Below, piece by piece: positions 1 through 6,968 of a stretch of DNA of 25,226 bases. Source of the DNA: Aliitabrizicola sp031408575 (lineage in GTDB: Bacteria > Pseudomonadota > Alphaproteobacteria > Rhodobacterales > Rhodobacteraceae). The position numbers and the translations under genes are program-made. The notes under the pieces are model-generated. The model saw nothing but the letters and a program-made list of their open reading frames with translations, did not search any database and had not been told where the DNA came from. Each line of letters begins with the position of its first letter. Within the stretch, counting starts at the first letter, position 1. Location of the stretch: assembly GCA_031408575.1 (NCBI GenBank), contig JANNWS010000169.1, positions 1-25,226 of the forward strand, written 5' to 3'.

Positions 1-665
1 TTGAAAAACTCGGCGATACGGGTGGCGATCACCCGGTCGTGCAGGGGGGTATCAAGCCGCGCCACAGCGGCATCGAGCAGCGGGTCGGGAACAAGGCCCC
101 GGCCGCGGGTCTTGATCAGATCACCCACGAATGCGCCTTGAAATTCGGGATGCGCCTGAACGGTAAAGGCGCGGTCATCGTAAAGCAGGGCGGCATTCGC
201 GCAGAATTCGTTCGAGGCTACGACCCTTGCCGCTGCGGGGCGTTCGACGACCTGATCCTGATGCCAGGCGTTCAGGGTCAGCGTCTGGTCGCCGAAACTG
301 TATTCGGTCGGGCCGACCGACCAGCCGCCGGGAAACTTTGCCACCCGCCCGCCCAATGCCTGGGCGATGATCTGGTGGCCAAAGCAGATACCGACCATCG
401 GCACCTTTGCGGCGTAAGCATCGCGGATGAACGCCTCCAGCGGCGGAATCCACGGGTGATCTTCATATGCGCCATGACGCGAGCCGGTTACTAGCCAGCC
501 GTCACAGTCTCGAATGCCTTCGGGAAATTCGCCATCGACCACAGCCCAGTTGCGGAAGGTCAGACCGTGACCGTCCAGCAACCGGGCGAACATCGCGGGA
601 TAATCACCCGAGTGGCCGATCAGGGCGTCCGGGGCGTGGCCAGTTTGCAGGATGCCGATCTGCAT
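1..665 (-). CDS. Class I glutamine amidotransferase (GMP synthase-like GATase domain), 3' end cut by window edge
   Basis: The reading frame opens at the ATG at 665-663 and stays open to the left edge, giving 221 visible residues; the stop lies outside the window. The class I glutamine amidotransferase triad is largely visible: the nucleophile Cys94 in GICFGHQ and the His-Pro-Glu at residues 171-173 (QAHPEF). These enzymes hydrolyse glutamine and pass the ammonia to an acceptor. The protein resembles the stand-alone GMP synthase-like domain (COG0518) rather than the gamma-glutamyl-GABA hydrolase PuuD, so I do not assign a pathway. It lies downstream of a glutamine synthetase family gene, but a hairpin (753-780) and a palindrome (735-746) separate them, so it may have its own promoter. 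The amidotransferase assignment is solid; substrate and partner are unknown. Confidence 0.88.
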   Translation of the reverse strand, partial: MQIGILQTGHAPDALIGHSGDYPAMFARLLDGHGLTFRNWAVVDGEFPEGIRDCDGWLVTGSRHGAYEDHPWIPPLEAFIRDAYAAKVPMVGICFGHQIIAQALGGRVAKFPGGWSVGPTEYSFGDQTLTLNAWHQDQVVERPAAARVVASNEFCANAALLYDDRAFTVQAHPEFQGAFVGDLIKTRGRGLVPDPLLDAAVARLDTPLHDRVIATRIAEFF

Positions 666-734
666 GAGATACCCGAGGTTGGTTGTGAAAATGCTAAGGC
701 GCGTTCTGCTGTCAGGCAAGGGGCCTTGGGCGAA

Positions 735-746
735 ATTTGATCAAAA
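735..746. promoter_or_regulatory. Palindrome TTTGATCAAA upstream of the amidotransferase gene (candidate operator)
   Basis: A perfect 10-bp palindrome occupies 736-745, about 75 bp before the amidotransferase ATG. The same core recurs at 2270-2279 before the glutamine synthetase family gene, with similar flanks: both are preceded by A and followed within a few bases by ATTGG. Two copies ahead of two functionally linked genes suggest one shared regulator. That is inference, and I cannot name the regulator. Confidence 0.4.
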
Positions 747-752
747 GATTGG

Positions 753-780
753 CGGGGCTGCGCCGATTGGCGCCGCCCCG
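753..780 (-). terminator. Hairpin after the glutamine synthetase family gene (terminator or attenuator)
   Basis: Arms CGGGGC (753-758) and GCCCCG (775-780) pair. After a one-base internal mismatch, GCGCC (760-764) pairs with GGCGC (769-773) around a four-base loop. The hairpin starts 7 nt past the minus-strand stop of the ligase gene. A TTTT run follows on the minus strand about six bases later, so it is terminator-like, though the T run is displaced and overlaps the TTTGATCAAA palindrome. Confidence 0.6.
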
Positions 781-787
781 CTTCGGT

Positions 788-2122
788 TTACACCGTGTCG
801 AGGTAGATCTCGACCTGTTCTTCGCGATTGAGATCGGCCATGTAGTGCAATTCCTGACGTTTGGTCAGCACATAGTTGCGGATCAACTCGCGTGGCAGGA
901 AGCGTTCCAGCACCATCGAATTTTCAAAGGCATCGATCGCTTCCGCCCAGGTCGTGGGGATCTGCGGCAGATCGAGCGCATAGGCATTGCCGGTAATCGG
1001 CTTGGCCGGTTCCTGCCCCTCTTCGATACCCAGCAGCGCCGCGCCCAGAATGGCGGCCAGCATCAGATAGGGGTTCACGTCGCCGCCGGCCACACGATGC
1101 TCGATCCGGCGGGACGACGGGTTGCCGGCCGGAATGCGGATCGCGGTCGTGCGGTTTTCGTACCCCCAGGCGACCGACGTGGGCGCATGGGCGTCGGGAA
1201 CCATCCGGTCAAAGCTGTTGGCATGGGGGGCGAAGATCAGCGTGCTGTCGTGCATCGCCTTCAAACACCCCGCCACTGCATGACGCATCAGTTGCGAGCC
1301 TTCCGGCCCGCCATTGCTGAAGACGTTCTTGCCATCGACGTCGACCACCGAAAAATGGGTATGCAGGCCCGACCCGGAATACTCCAGATATGGTTTCGCC
1401 ATGAAACTGGCCGCAAAGCCGTGGCGGCGCGCCAGACCCTTCACCAGCATCTTGAACAGCCAGGCATCATCGGCGGCGCGCAGCGCGTCGTCGCAATGCA
1501 TCATGTTCACCTCGAACTGGCCAAGGCCGGTTTCCGAGGTTGAGGTGTCGGCGGGAATGTCCATCGCCTCGCAGGCATCGTAGAGGTCGGTGAAGAACGT
1601 ATCAAACGCGTCAAGTGCGCGGATCGACAACGTCTCTGACGCCTTGCGGCGCTTGCCGGACCGGGGAGACGGCGGAACTTGCAGGGTCTTGCCGGAGTCG
1701 TCGATCAGAAAGAATTCCAGCTCGACCGCGACGACCGGGGTCAGACCACGGGCCTTGAACTTGTCCACAACCGCGCGCAGGGCGTGGCGCGGGTCGCCGT
1801 CATAGGGTGTGCCGTTTTCGCGGAACATCCAGATCGGCAACAAAGCCGTCGGCGCCTCCAGCCACGGCATCGGCATGAAGCCACGTTCAGTGGGTTTCAG
1901 CACGCCATCGGCATCGCCCTGTTCGAATACCAGCGGGCTGTCGTCAATATCCTCGCCCCAGATATCGAGGTTCAGCACAGAGAAGGGGAATCGCGTTCCG
2001 TCTTCCACAACTTTATCCGCAAAGCGTGATGGAATGCGCTTGCCGCGCGCCTGACCGTTCAAATCGGCCGCGGCCACGCGGATTGTACGCACCTCAGGGT
2101 GCTTTCTAAGCCAGTTTTTCAT
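788..2122 (-). CDS. Glutamine synthetase family protein (gamma-glutamyl-amine ligase type)
   Basis: This 444-residue protein belongs to the glutamine synthetase family, whose members form a gamma-glutamyl amide from glutamate, ATP and ammonia or an amine. Visible family motifs in order are the metal-binding VELEFF segment near residue 150, the ETGLGQFE segment, GSGLHTHFS with the catalytic histidine, the ATP/glutamate-binding NSFDRMVPDAHAP and NRTTAIRIP segments, and RRIEHR followed by DVNPYL. Its position directly after an amino-acid-type ABC importer, with an amidotransferase behind it, fits the gamma-glutamylpolyamine synthetase (PuuA-like) or related branch better than housekeeping GlnA. 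The true substrate cannot be read from the sequence. It starts at ATG 2122 with only a weak ribosome-binding site. The 166-bp gap upstream holds a palindrome, so it may be transcribed separately from the importer. Confidence 0.9.
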   Translation of the reverse strand: MKNWLRKHPEVRTIRVAAADLNGQARGKRIPSRFADKVVEDGTRFPFSVLNLDIWGEDIDDSPLVFEQGDADGVLKPTERGFMPMPWLEAPTALLPIWMFRENGTPYDGDPRHALRAVVDKFKARGLTPVVAVELEFFLIDDSGKTLQVPPSPRSGKRRKASETLSIRALDAFDTFFTDLYDACEAMDIPADTSTSETGLGQFEVNMMHCDDALRAADDAWLFKMLVKGLARRHGFAASFMAKPYLEYSGSGLHTHFSVVDVDGKNVFSNGGPEGSQLMRHAVAGCLKAMHDSTLIFAPHANSFDRMVPDAHAPTSVAWGYENRTTAIRIPAGNPSSRRIEHRVAGGDVNPYLMLAAILGAALLGIEEGQEPAKPITGNAYALDLPQIPTTWAEAIDAFENSMVLERFLPRELIRNYVLTKRQELHYMADLNREEQVEIYLDTV

Positions 2123-2268
2123 ACGTCACATCAGGTCGGGGCATGACATCGGCGCGTCATCGACGCAGCGCGGACCATGCCCTTGGTCCTATCCCCAGTT
2201 TCGATCCCCTCCCGCCCGTGACCTGTTGCGCGGCACGTCTTCAGCGGGTCCGGGCGGGTGCCCGAATA

Positions 2269-2280
2269 ATTTGATCAAAT
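2269..2280. promoter_or_regulatory. Palindrome ATTTGATCAAAT upstream of the glutamine synthetase family gene (candidate operator)
   Basis: A perfect 12-bp palindrome lies 9 bp beyond the stop of permease 2 and about 150 bp before the ligase ATG. It shares its 10-bp core and flanking ATTGG with the site at 735-746. It is not an FNR-type box, because the two half-sites are contiguous rather than separated by four bases. Role and regulator are inferred. Confidence 0.4.
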
Positions 2281-2288
2281 ATTGGATA

Positions 2289-3128
2289 CTACCGGATCAA
2301 CTGCGGACGCAAGCGAATTCTGGTTCGCGTATTTGCCGGCAGGTGCCGGTTAAGACGCCGGTTCGCGGCCCCGAAGGCCCAGGTCAGACAAAGGGTCAGG
2401 CAGATGAAGTACACGGCCACGATCGGGTAGGGGACAAACGGATTGAACGTTTTGTCGGCAAAGTAGTTGGCATAATAAAGCGCGTCGCCGCGCTGCTGGA
2501 AGGCCGGAAAGCCCGAGAAGAAAACCAGTGTCGTGGCGTGAAACAGAAAGATCGCCTCATTCGTATAGGCGGGCCACGCAAGGCGCAGCATCGTTGGCCA
2601 AAGCACGCGACGAAAGCGTTTCCAGCCGGTCAGCCCGTAAGCGTCGGCCGCTTCGATATCGCCCTTGGGAACCGATTGCAGCGCGCCATAGAAAATCTCG
2701 GCCGAATAGGCGGCGGTGTTCAGGAACAAGACGATCAGCGCCCCTGCCCATGCCTTGGTCAGCCAACTGGTGTGCATGGTCAGTGTGGTGAAGCCCAAAG
2801 GAATCTCGATCCCGGCTTTGGGCAGCAGTACGAACACCTCGTAGAACAGAAAGAACTGGATAAAGAGGGGCGAGCCGCGAAAGAGGAAGATGAACCATTC
2901 GGCGGGCTTGCGCAGCCAGCGGTGACGGCTGGCCTTGGCCATCGCGACCCCGTTGGCGAAGAAGAAACCGAGGATCAGCGCAAGTGCGCCGAAGTAGATA
3001 TTCCAGATCAGGCCCGATCCGATCAGCGTCACCTGATGGCACAGCGTGAAATCCGATTTTGGCAGCAGACGCTCGCCATAGCCCAGCGAACGAAAGGCAT
3101 AGTCGCCGATGATGTCCCAGCAACTCAT
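2289..3128 (-). CDS. Polar amino acid ABC transporter permease, HisM-like (permease 2)
   Basis: This is an inner-membrane permease of the polar amino acid uptake family, predicted at 279 residues. I chose ATG 3128 because it overlaps the stop of the preceding permease as ATGA; the frame is open further upstream only through non-ATG codons inside that gene. Visible features are several long hydrophobic segments, the family motif FRGSPLFIQFF near residues 83-93, and the cytoplasmic EAA loop around residues 147-180, which contacts the ATPase. It is longer than the roughly 230-240 residues usual for HisQ/HisM, with about 35 extra residues before the first membrane segment. It pairs with permease 1 to form the membrane channel. 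Substrate is unknown; the neighbouring ligase suggests an amine or amino acid. Confidence 0.9.
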   Translation of the reverse strand: MSCWDIIGDYAFRSLGYGERLLPKSDFTLCHQVTLIGSGLIWNIYFGALALILGFFFANGVAMAKASRHRWLRKPAEWFIFLFRGSPLFIQFFLFYEVFVLLPKAGIEIPLGFTTLTMHTSWLTKAWAGALIVLFLNTAAYSAEIFYGALQSVPKGDIEAADAYGLTGWKRFRRVLWPTMLRLAWPAYTNEAIFLFHATTLVFFSGFPAFQQRGDALYYANYFADKTFNPFVPYPIVAVYFICLTLCLTWAFGAANRRLNRHLPANTRTRIRLRPQLIR

Positions 3129-4003
3129 TCTTCGGCCTTCCGCTGGGCTTCGCCGGCTATCGTGGCCTGTCCCTTGGTCAGCCGCCGGGTCAGGCGGCCC
3201 AGGACGATCTCGGAAAGACGCGTCATCGTGAGGTAGAACACCAGCAGCGCCAGAAAATAATACAGCCGCCAATCGGGGTGCGGATAGTCAAAGGTGCTGG
3301 TCTTGCTGCCGCCCAGTTCGCGCGCCCAATAAACGATGTCCTGCACGCCCAAAAGGAACAACAGCGGTGTCGCCTTGATCAGGATCAGCCACAGGTTGGA
3401 CAGTCCCGGCATCGCATAAACCCACATCTGCGGCACCAAGATCCGGCGGAACACCTGACCCGCGCTCATCCCGTAGCTTTCTGCGGTTTCCAGTTGTGCG
3501 CGCGGCACCGCCTGCATTGCGCCATACATGACGTTGGCCGCGAAAGCACCGAACACCACCGCGAAGGTCAGCACGGCAAGTGAAAAGCCGTAAACCCTGT
3601 GCCAGATCTGCGCCGCCTCGCCCGACGGGATCTTTGCCTGCGGGCAGACCCGGAATTCCAGCCCGTTGCGGATCGGCTCAGTCCAGTCCGGGCAGCGCAC
3701 CTGATGCGTCAGCCATTCCAGCCCCTGATCGAGTGCGATCACGAAGAACAGGAAGAACACGATGTCGGGCACGCCCCGGACCATCGCCATATATGTCTTG
3801 CCTATCATCCGGGCCGGCGCTGCTTGCGACCGTGCCGCCATGGCGCCGCCAAAGCCGAAGGCAAGTGCTATGGGTGCCGTAACCGCCAGAAGCACCAGCA
3901 CGGTAACAAACGACCAATAGAAATCGATGTGCTTGCCTGTGCCGAGATAGCACCCCAGCCAAGCCAGCCCTTCAAGAATTGACGGATCCGCGCACCTGTC
4001 CAT
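3125..4003 (-). CDS. Polar amino acid ABC transporter permease, HisQ-like (permease 1)
   Basis: This 292-residue inner-membrane permease is the first of two in the importer. It has the family motif RGVPDIVFF near residues 76-84 and an EAA loop around residues 161-191 (SYGMSAGQVFRRILVP). Compared with typical HisQ proteins of about 230 residues it carries an extra stretch at about 91-135 between membrane segments, probably periplasmic, with two cysteines (Cys104, Cys120) that could form a disulfide. It starts at ATG 4003 with GGAG six bases upstream, and that ribosome-binding site overlaps the foot of the hairpin at 4012-4037. It ends in an ATGA overlap with permease 2, so the two are probably translated together. 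Confidence 0.9.
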   Translation of the reverse strand: MDRCADPSILEGLAWLGCYLGTGKHIDFYWSFVTVLVLLAVTAPIALAFGFGGAMAARSQAAPARMIGKTYMAMVRGVPDIVFFLFFVIALDQGLEWLTHQVRCPDWTEPIRNGLEFRVCPQAKIPSGEAAQIWHRVYGFSLAVLTFAVVFGAFAANVMYGAMQAVPRAQLETAESYGMSAGQVFRRILVPQMWVYAMPGLSNLWLILIKATPLLFLLGVQDIVYWARELGGSKTSTFDYPHPDWRLYYFLALLVFYLTMTRLSEIVLGRLTRRLTKGQATIAGEAQRKAEE

Positions 4004-4011
4004 GTCATGCT

Positions 4012-4037
4012 CCGGGGGTCGGACGAGCCGCCCCCGG
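4012..4037 (-). repeat. Intercistronic hairpin between the binding-protein and permease genes
   Basis: CCGGGGG (4012-4018) pairs perfectly with CCCCCGG (4031-4037). Past a bulged T, CGG (4020-4022) pairs with CCG (4028-4030) around a five-base loop. On the transcribed strand it begins 14 bases after the binding-protein stop, and its 3' foot overlaps the ribosome-binding site of permease 1. Stable hairpins here are known in binding-protein operons to protect upstream mRNA and lower permease output. That role is inferred for this site. Confidence 0.7.
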
Positions 4038-4051
4038 TTGTCCTTTCTGGA

Positions 4052-4774
4052 TCAGAACTGCAAAGCGCTTTCGCCGAACCACTTCACGATCATCGGGTTG
4101 AGCGTGCCGTCTTCCTTCATCGCGGTGATTGCGGCGTCAAACTTGGCCTTCAACTCGGTATCGCTTTGCCGCAAGCCCATGCCGACACCCTTGCCCAGTT
4201 GCACATCTTCCCCGACAAAAACCAGCGCCCCGCCGGATTCCGCAACGATCGGGGTAAGGTATTCCTTGTCGGCAATGACCGCATCGGCCTCACCGTTGCG
4301 CACTGCCGCGACGGTCTCGTCGGGCGTTGCGAATTCTATCAGCGTTGCCCCGGTTTCGGCCACATGTGCCGCTTGGATGGTGCCAGCCTGTGCGGCGACC
4401 ACACCTTTAGCGACATCGGCATCGGCACTTGATGCGGCATATGCCGAAGGCAGCGGCCGCATGTAGTTCTGGGTAAAGCCAAGCACCTTTTCACGCTCTT
4501 CGGTGATCGACATGCCGGCGATGATGACATCGTAGTTGCCGGATTGAAGGTTGGGGATGATGCTGTCCCAGTCGTTCACGACCCACTCGCAGGTAAGGCC
4601 GGCACGCTTGCAAAGTTCGTCGCCCAACTCGCGCTCAAAGCCGTCGACTTCACCGGCATCATTAAGGAAATTGTAGGGCGGATAGGCACCTTCTGTGGCC
4701 AGACGGACCGTCTGTGCCGAAGCAAGGCCAGCGGAAAGCGCCAGGATGGCGACGCCAAGGATCAGTTTTTTCAT
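4052..4774 (-). CDS. Polar amino acid ABC transporter periplasmic substrate-binding protein
   Basis: This 240-residue protein is a type II periplasmic solute-binding protein (SBP_bac_3 family) that delivers substrate to the two permeases. Residues 1-20 are a signal peptide (MKK, hydrophobic core, ASA-Q cleavage). The mature protein opens with the family pattern VRLATEGAYPPYNF and continues with GFERELGDELCKRAG and DVIIAGMSITEEREK. I chose ATG 4774 because it gives this signal peptide and has GGGAG upstream on the minus strand; the longer open frame runs back into the ATPase gene. It sits 37 bp after the ATPase gene. The ligand is not evident, although the family mostly binds polar or basic amino acids and opines. 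Confidence 0.92.
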   Translation of the reverse strand: MKKLILGVAILALSAGLASAQTVRLATEGAYPPYNFLNDAGEVDGFERELGDELCKRAGLTCEWVVNDWDSIIPNLQSGNYDVIIAGMSITEEREKVLGFTQNYMRPLPSAYAASSADADVAKGVVAAQAGTIQAAHVAETGATLIEFATPDETVAAVRNGEADAVIADKEYLTPIVAESGGALVFVGEDVQLGKGVGMGLRQSDTELKAKFDAAITAMKEDGTLNPMIVKWFGESALQF

Positions 4775-4811
4775 TGGTAACTCCCTGTTATTTTGTAGTT
4801 TCTGGTTTTGA

Positions 4812-5600
4812 CTATACGGTAGCGCTAAGGAAGCCGCGCAGCCGTTCGGTCTGCGGGTTGCCGAACAGTGTCTGGGGTGGTCCTTCTTCCTCGACCTTGC
4901 CCTTGTGAAGAAAGATGACATGGTCCGACACGTCAGCGGCCAGCCGCATGTCGTGGGTCACAAGTATCATCGTACGGCCTTCATCCGCCAGCGCCTTGAT
5001 GACCTTGACAACCTCCTGCTCCAGTTCGGGGTCAAGCGCGGATGTAGGCTCGTCAAACAGCAAGGCGCGGGGTTCCATGCACAACGCGCGCGCAATTGCG
5101 GCGCGCTGTTGCTGGCCACCCGACAGCATCGCAGGCCAGGCATCGGCCTTGTCGCCGATGCCGACCTTGTCGAGCAGCTTGCGCGCGCGCGCCTCGACCT
5201 CGGCAACGGGTTGCTTCAGCACGGTAACGGGCGCTTCCATCACGTTTTGCAGGATGGTCATGTGCGCCCAGAGGTTGAATTGCTGGAACACCATCGACAG
5301 GTTGGTGCGGATGCGGATCACCTGATTGCGGTCGGCGGGGTGTCGGCCAAGGCCGGTCCCTTTCCATTGCACCGCCTCACCCTCAAACAACACTTCGCCG
5401 TCCTGACTGTCTTCCAGCAGGTTGCAGCAGCGCAAAAGTGTCGATTTGCCCGAGCCGGATGAACCGATCAGGGAAATCACATGGCCCCGAGGTGCCGTAA
5501 GGTCAACACCCTTCAGAACCTCCAGACTACCGTAGCGTTTGTGAAGGTTGCGGATTTCGATAACGGGTATCTGGCTTGCGGTTGTGGTTGGTGGGGTCAC
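4812..5600 (-). CDS. Polar amino acid ABC transporter ATP-binding protein (HisP/GlnQ-like)
   Basis: This 262-residue cytoplasmic ATPase powers the importer. Walker A is GSSGSGKST (46-54), the Q-loop is FQQ near residue 105, the ABC signature is LSGGQQQR (158-165), Walker B is ALLFDEP (178-184), and the switch histidine is in VTHDM. It starts at GTG 5600: an in-frame stop lies three codons upstream and no in-frame ATG precedes the conserved IEIRNLHKRYG, so the start is nearly forced. The ribosome-binding site is poor (GAG five bases away). A 7-bp inverted repeat directly upstream (5608-5631) might influence initiation. It is the first gene of the importer operon. Confidence 0.93.
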   Translation of the reverse strand: MTPPTTTASQIPVIEIRNLHKRYGSLEVLKGVDLTAPRGHVISLIGSSGSGKSTLLRCCNLLEDSQDGEVLFEGEAVQWKGTGLGRHPADRNQVIRIRTNLSMVFQQFNLWAHMTILQNVMEAPVTVLKQPVAEVEARARKLLDKVGIGDKADAWPAMLSGGQQQRAAIARALCMEPRALLFDEPTSALDPELEQEVVKVIKALADEGRTMILVTHDMRLAADVSDHVIFLHKGKVEEEGPPQTLFGNPQTERLRGFLSATV

Positions 5601-5607
5601 TTTTGCT

Positions 5608-5631
5608 CATGGGTTGGGGCTATGACCCATG
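5608..5631 (-). promoter_or_regulatory. Inverted repeat just upstream of the ABC ATPase start
   Basis: CATGGGT (5608-5614) and ACCCATG (5625-5631) form a perfect 7-bp inverted repeat around ten bases, ending 7 bases before the GTG start on the minus strand. As RNA it would enclose the weak ribosome-binding region; as DNA it could be an operator. Which, if either, is unproven. Confidence 0.35.
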
Positions 5632-5702
5632 GACTAGGACCGATATTTCGATCCTTTGCAACGCCAATTGTGAACGTTTTGTGCAGCGATTAGGCGGGTT
5701 GA

Positions 5703-6473
5703 TCACAAGGATTGCACGATCCGGTCAGGTGCCGAAGGAGTAGGCACGGCAAGATAAAGGTCGGTCGGAATCCGCACAAGGCTACGTATGCCCGTGGCTT
5801 CCCTGTCAATATCGGGCATGTTTGCAATCGCCTGTGCGACGATGGCGAACATGCGGTCCGCATTCAGGCTACGCGCCGCGATGTAGGGCAGGCCCGGTGT
5901 CGGATCGCTTGCCGCAACCGCGCGCAACCGCGCTGCAAACGGCTCCCATCGTTGGAAATAGCGCCAGCTGACCGCATCGAGCGCCGCGATATCTGCCCGC
6001 TCCTCGGCTACGGCAAGTGCCGAAAACAGATGTCCTCCGGTTCTGACGGAAGGTGGCAGGCGAATGCCGATCTTTGCCGCATGTGTCTGCGGCCCGGCCC
6101 AACCTGATTGCGACATGTCTTCGTTATAGGCGAAGCGCGCCCCGTCGAATGCGCCAAGCCCGTCGCGCGGATCGTCGGCACGCGCAACGAACACGCTGCG
6201 ATAATAGCCGGGTTGGCAGCCCTCTACGCCGAAATCAGGTGTTCCCACCAGCGTCACCTGATCGTGCAGGCGCGCGCGATAGGGAAACCCGCAGGTCTGC
6301 GAAAAGGCGAGGTCGGGCGCTGTCCAGTGCGGCCAAAGATCTTGGCTGCCCCGCGTCAGCGCCTCGGGCGCGTTCAGGCCATCGGCGCGCATCAGATTGC
6401 GGATGCTGGTCCACAGACGGTCATTCGCCATTGCCGTTTCGGCACGGTCATACATCGGAAGGGCAGCGATCAT
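5703..6473 (-). CDS. PhnD-like phosphate/phosphonate-binding family protein without signal peptide
   Basis: This 256-residue protein resembles the PhnD-like periplasmic binding family (PF12974). It begins MIAALPMYDR and contains family-like stretches such as PDFGVEGCQPGYYRSVFVAR and SWRYFQRWEP. It lacks an N-terminal signal peptide or lipobox, and no phosphonate permease or ATPase is nearby, so it may be a cytoplasmic or repurposed binding protein. Its ATG at 6473 overlaps the stop of the upstream TerB-like gene as ATGA, which implies translational coupling. The fold assignment is fairly secure; binding phosphorus compounds is only a family-level possibility. Confidence 0.75.
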   Translation of the reverse strand: MIAALPMYDRAETAMANDRLWTSIRNLMRADGLNAPEALTRGSQDLWPHWTAPDLAFSQTCGFPYRARLHDQVTLVGTPDFGVEGCQPGYYRSVFVARADDPRDGLGAFDGARFAYNEDMSQSGWAGPQTHAAKIGIRLPPSVRTGGHLFSALAVAEERADIAALDAVSWRYFQRWEPFAARLRAVAASDPTPGLPYIAARSLNADRMFAIVAQAIANMPDIDREATGIRSLVRIPTDLYLAVPTPSAPDRIVQSL

Positions 6474-6907
6474 CGGCGGGCCGCGCGCTGTCGGGCAAGG
6501 GCTGAGTCGACATCGCTGATACCCAGCAGATTTGCGACCAGACGCATCAAGGTTTCTTCGTCATCATCGCGCACGCCGTCGGCAAGCACCACCAGCCACA
6601 TCGCCTCGATCAGCGCGGTTCGCTCGTCAAGTGCTATGGCATCCTTCAACGCGCGGGTAAAGCGGACGGTGTCCGGCGCCTCTTGTTCCAACACCTCGGC
6701 CTCGCGCCGAACAGACTGGGCTGCGGCGGGGGTCCGGGCGAACATGGTCGACAAAACGCGGTCGATGCGTGCCGTCTCTGATGGCTCATAGCTGCCATCC
6801 GCGCGGGCAATGCGGACAAGCAGCGCGCCAAGCGCCAGTTTCGCCTCTGGTGCAGGCAAGCGGGAGGGGGCGGCGGCCAGAAGACGGCGCAAGAGCATAT
6901 CGAACAT
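6470..6907 (-). CDS. TerB-family (COG4103-like) protein
   Basis: This is a 145-residue, mostly helical protein of the TerB/tellurite-resistance-B-like family. The two acidic repeats typical of the fold are visible: ARADGSYEPSETARID near residues 34-49, and VVLADGVRDDDEETLMRLV in the second half, both resembling metal-binding helical hairpins. No other ter genes are near, so tellurite resistance is not implied; stand-alone members are widespread and poorly understood. It starts at ATG 6907, 61 bp after rlmJ, and overlaps the PhnD-like gene by four bases. Confidence 0.78.
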   Translation of the reverse strand: MFDMLLRRLLAAAPSRLPAPEAKLALGALLVRIARADGSYEPSETARIDRVLSTMFARTPAAAQSVRREAEVLEQEAPDTVRFTRALKDAIALDERTALIEAMWLVVLADGVRDDDEETLMRLVANLLGISDVDSALARQRAARR

Positions 6908-6968
6908 TCCGCAGATATACGGTGCGAAAGGCCGGCTGCCAATCCGTCGCCTTGCACATCAGCCACGC

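Noticed and set aside
735..2280. TTTGATCAAA sites as FNR/FnrL boxes
   Set aside because: FNR boxes are TTGAT and ATCAA separated by four bases; here the halves are contiguous.
2528..2791. Small plus-strand frames opposite the permease genes
   Set aside because: Arg/Ser/Pro-rich shadow translations without start-site support.
6470..6907. Tellurite resistance locus
   Set aside because: Only a TerB-like gene is present; terA, terC, terD or terZ partners are missing.
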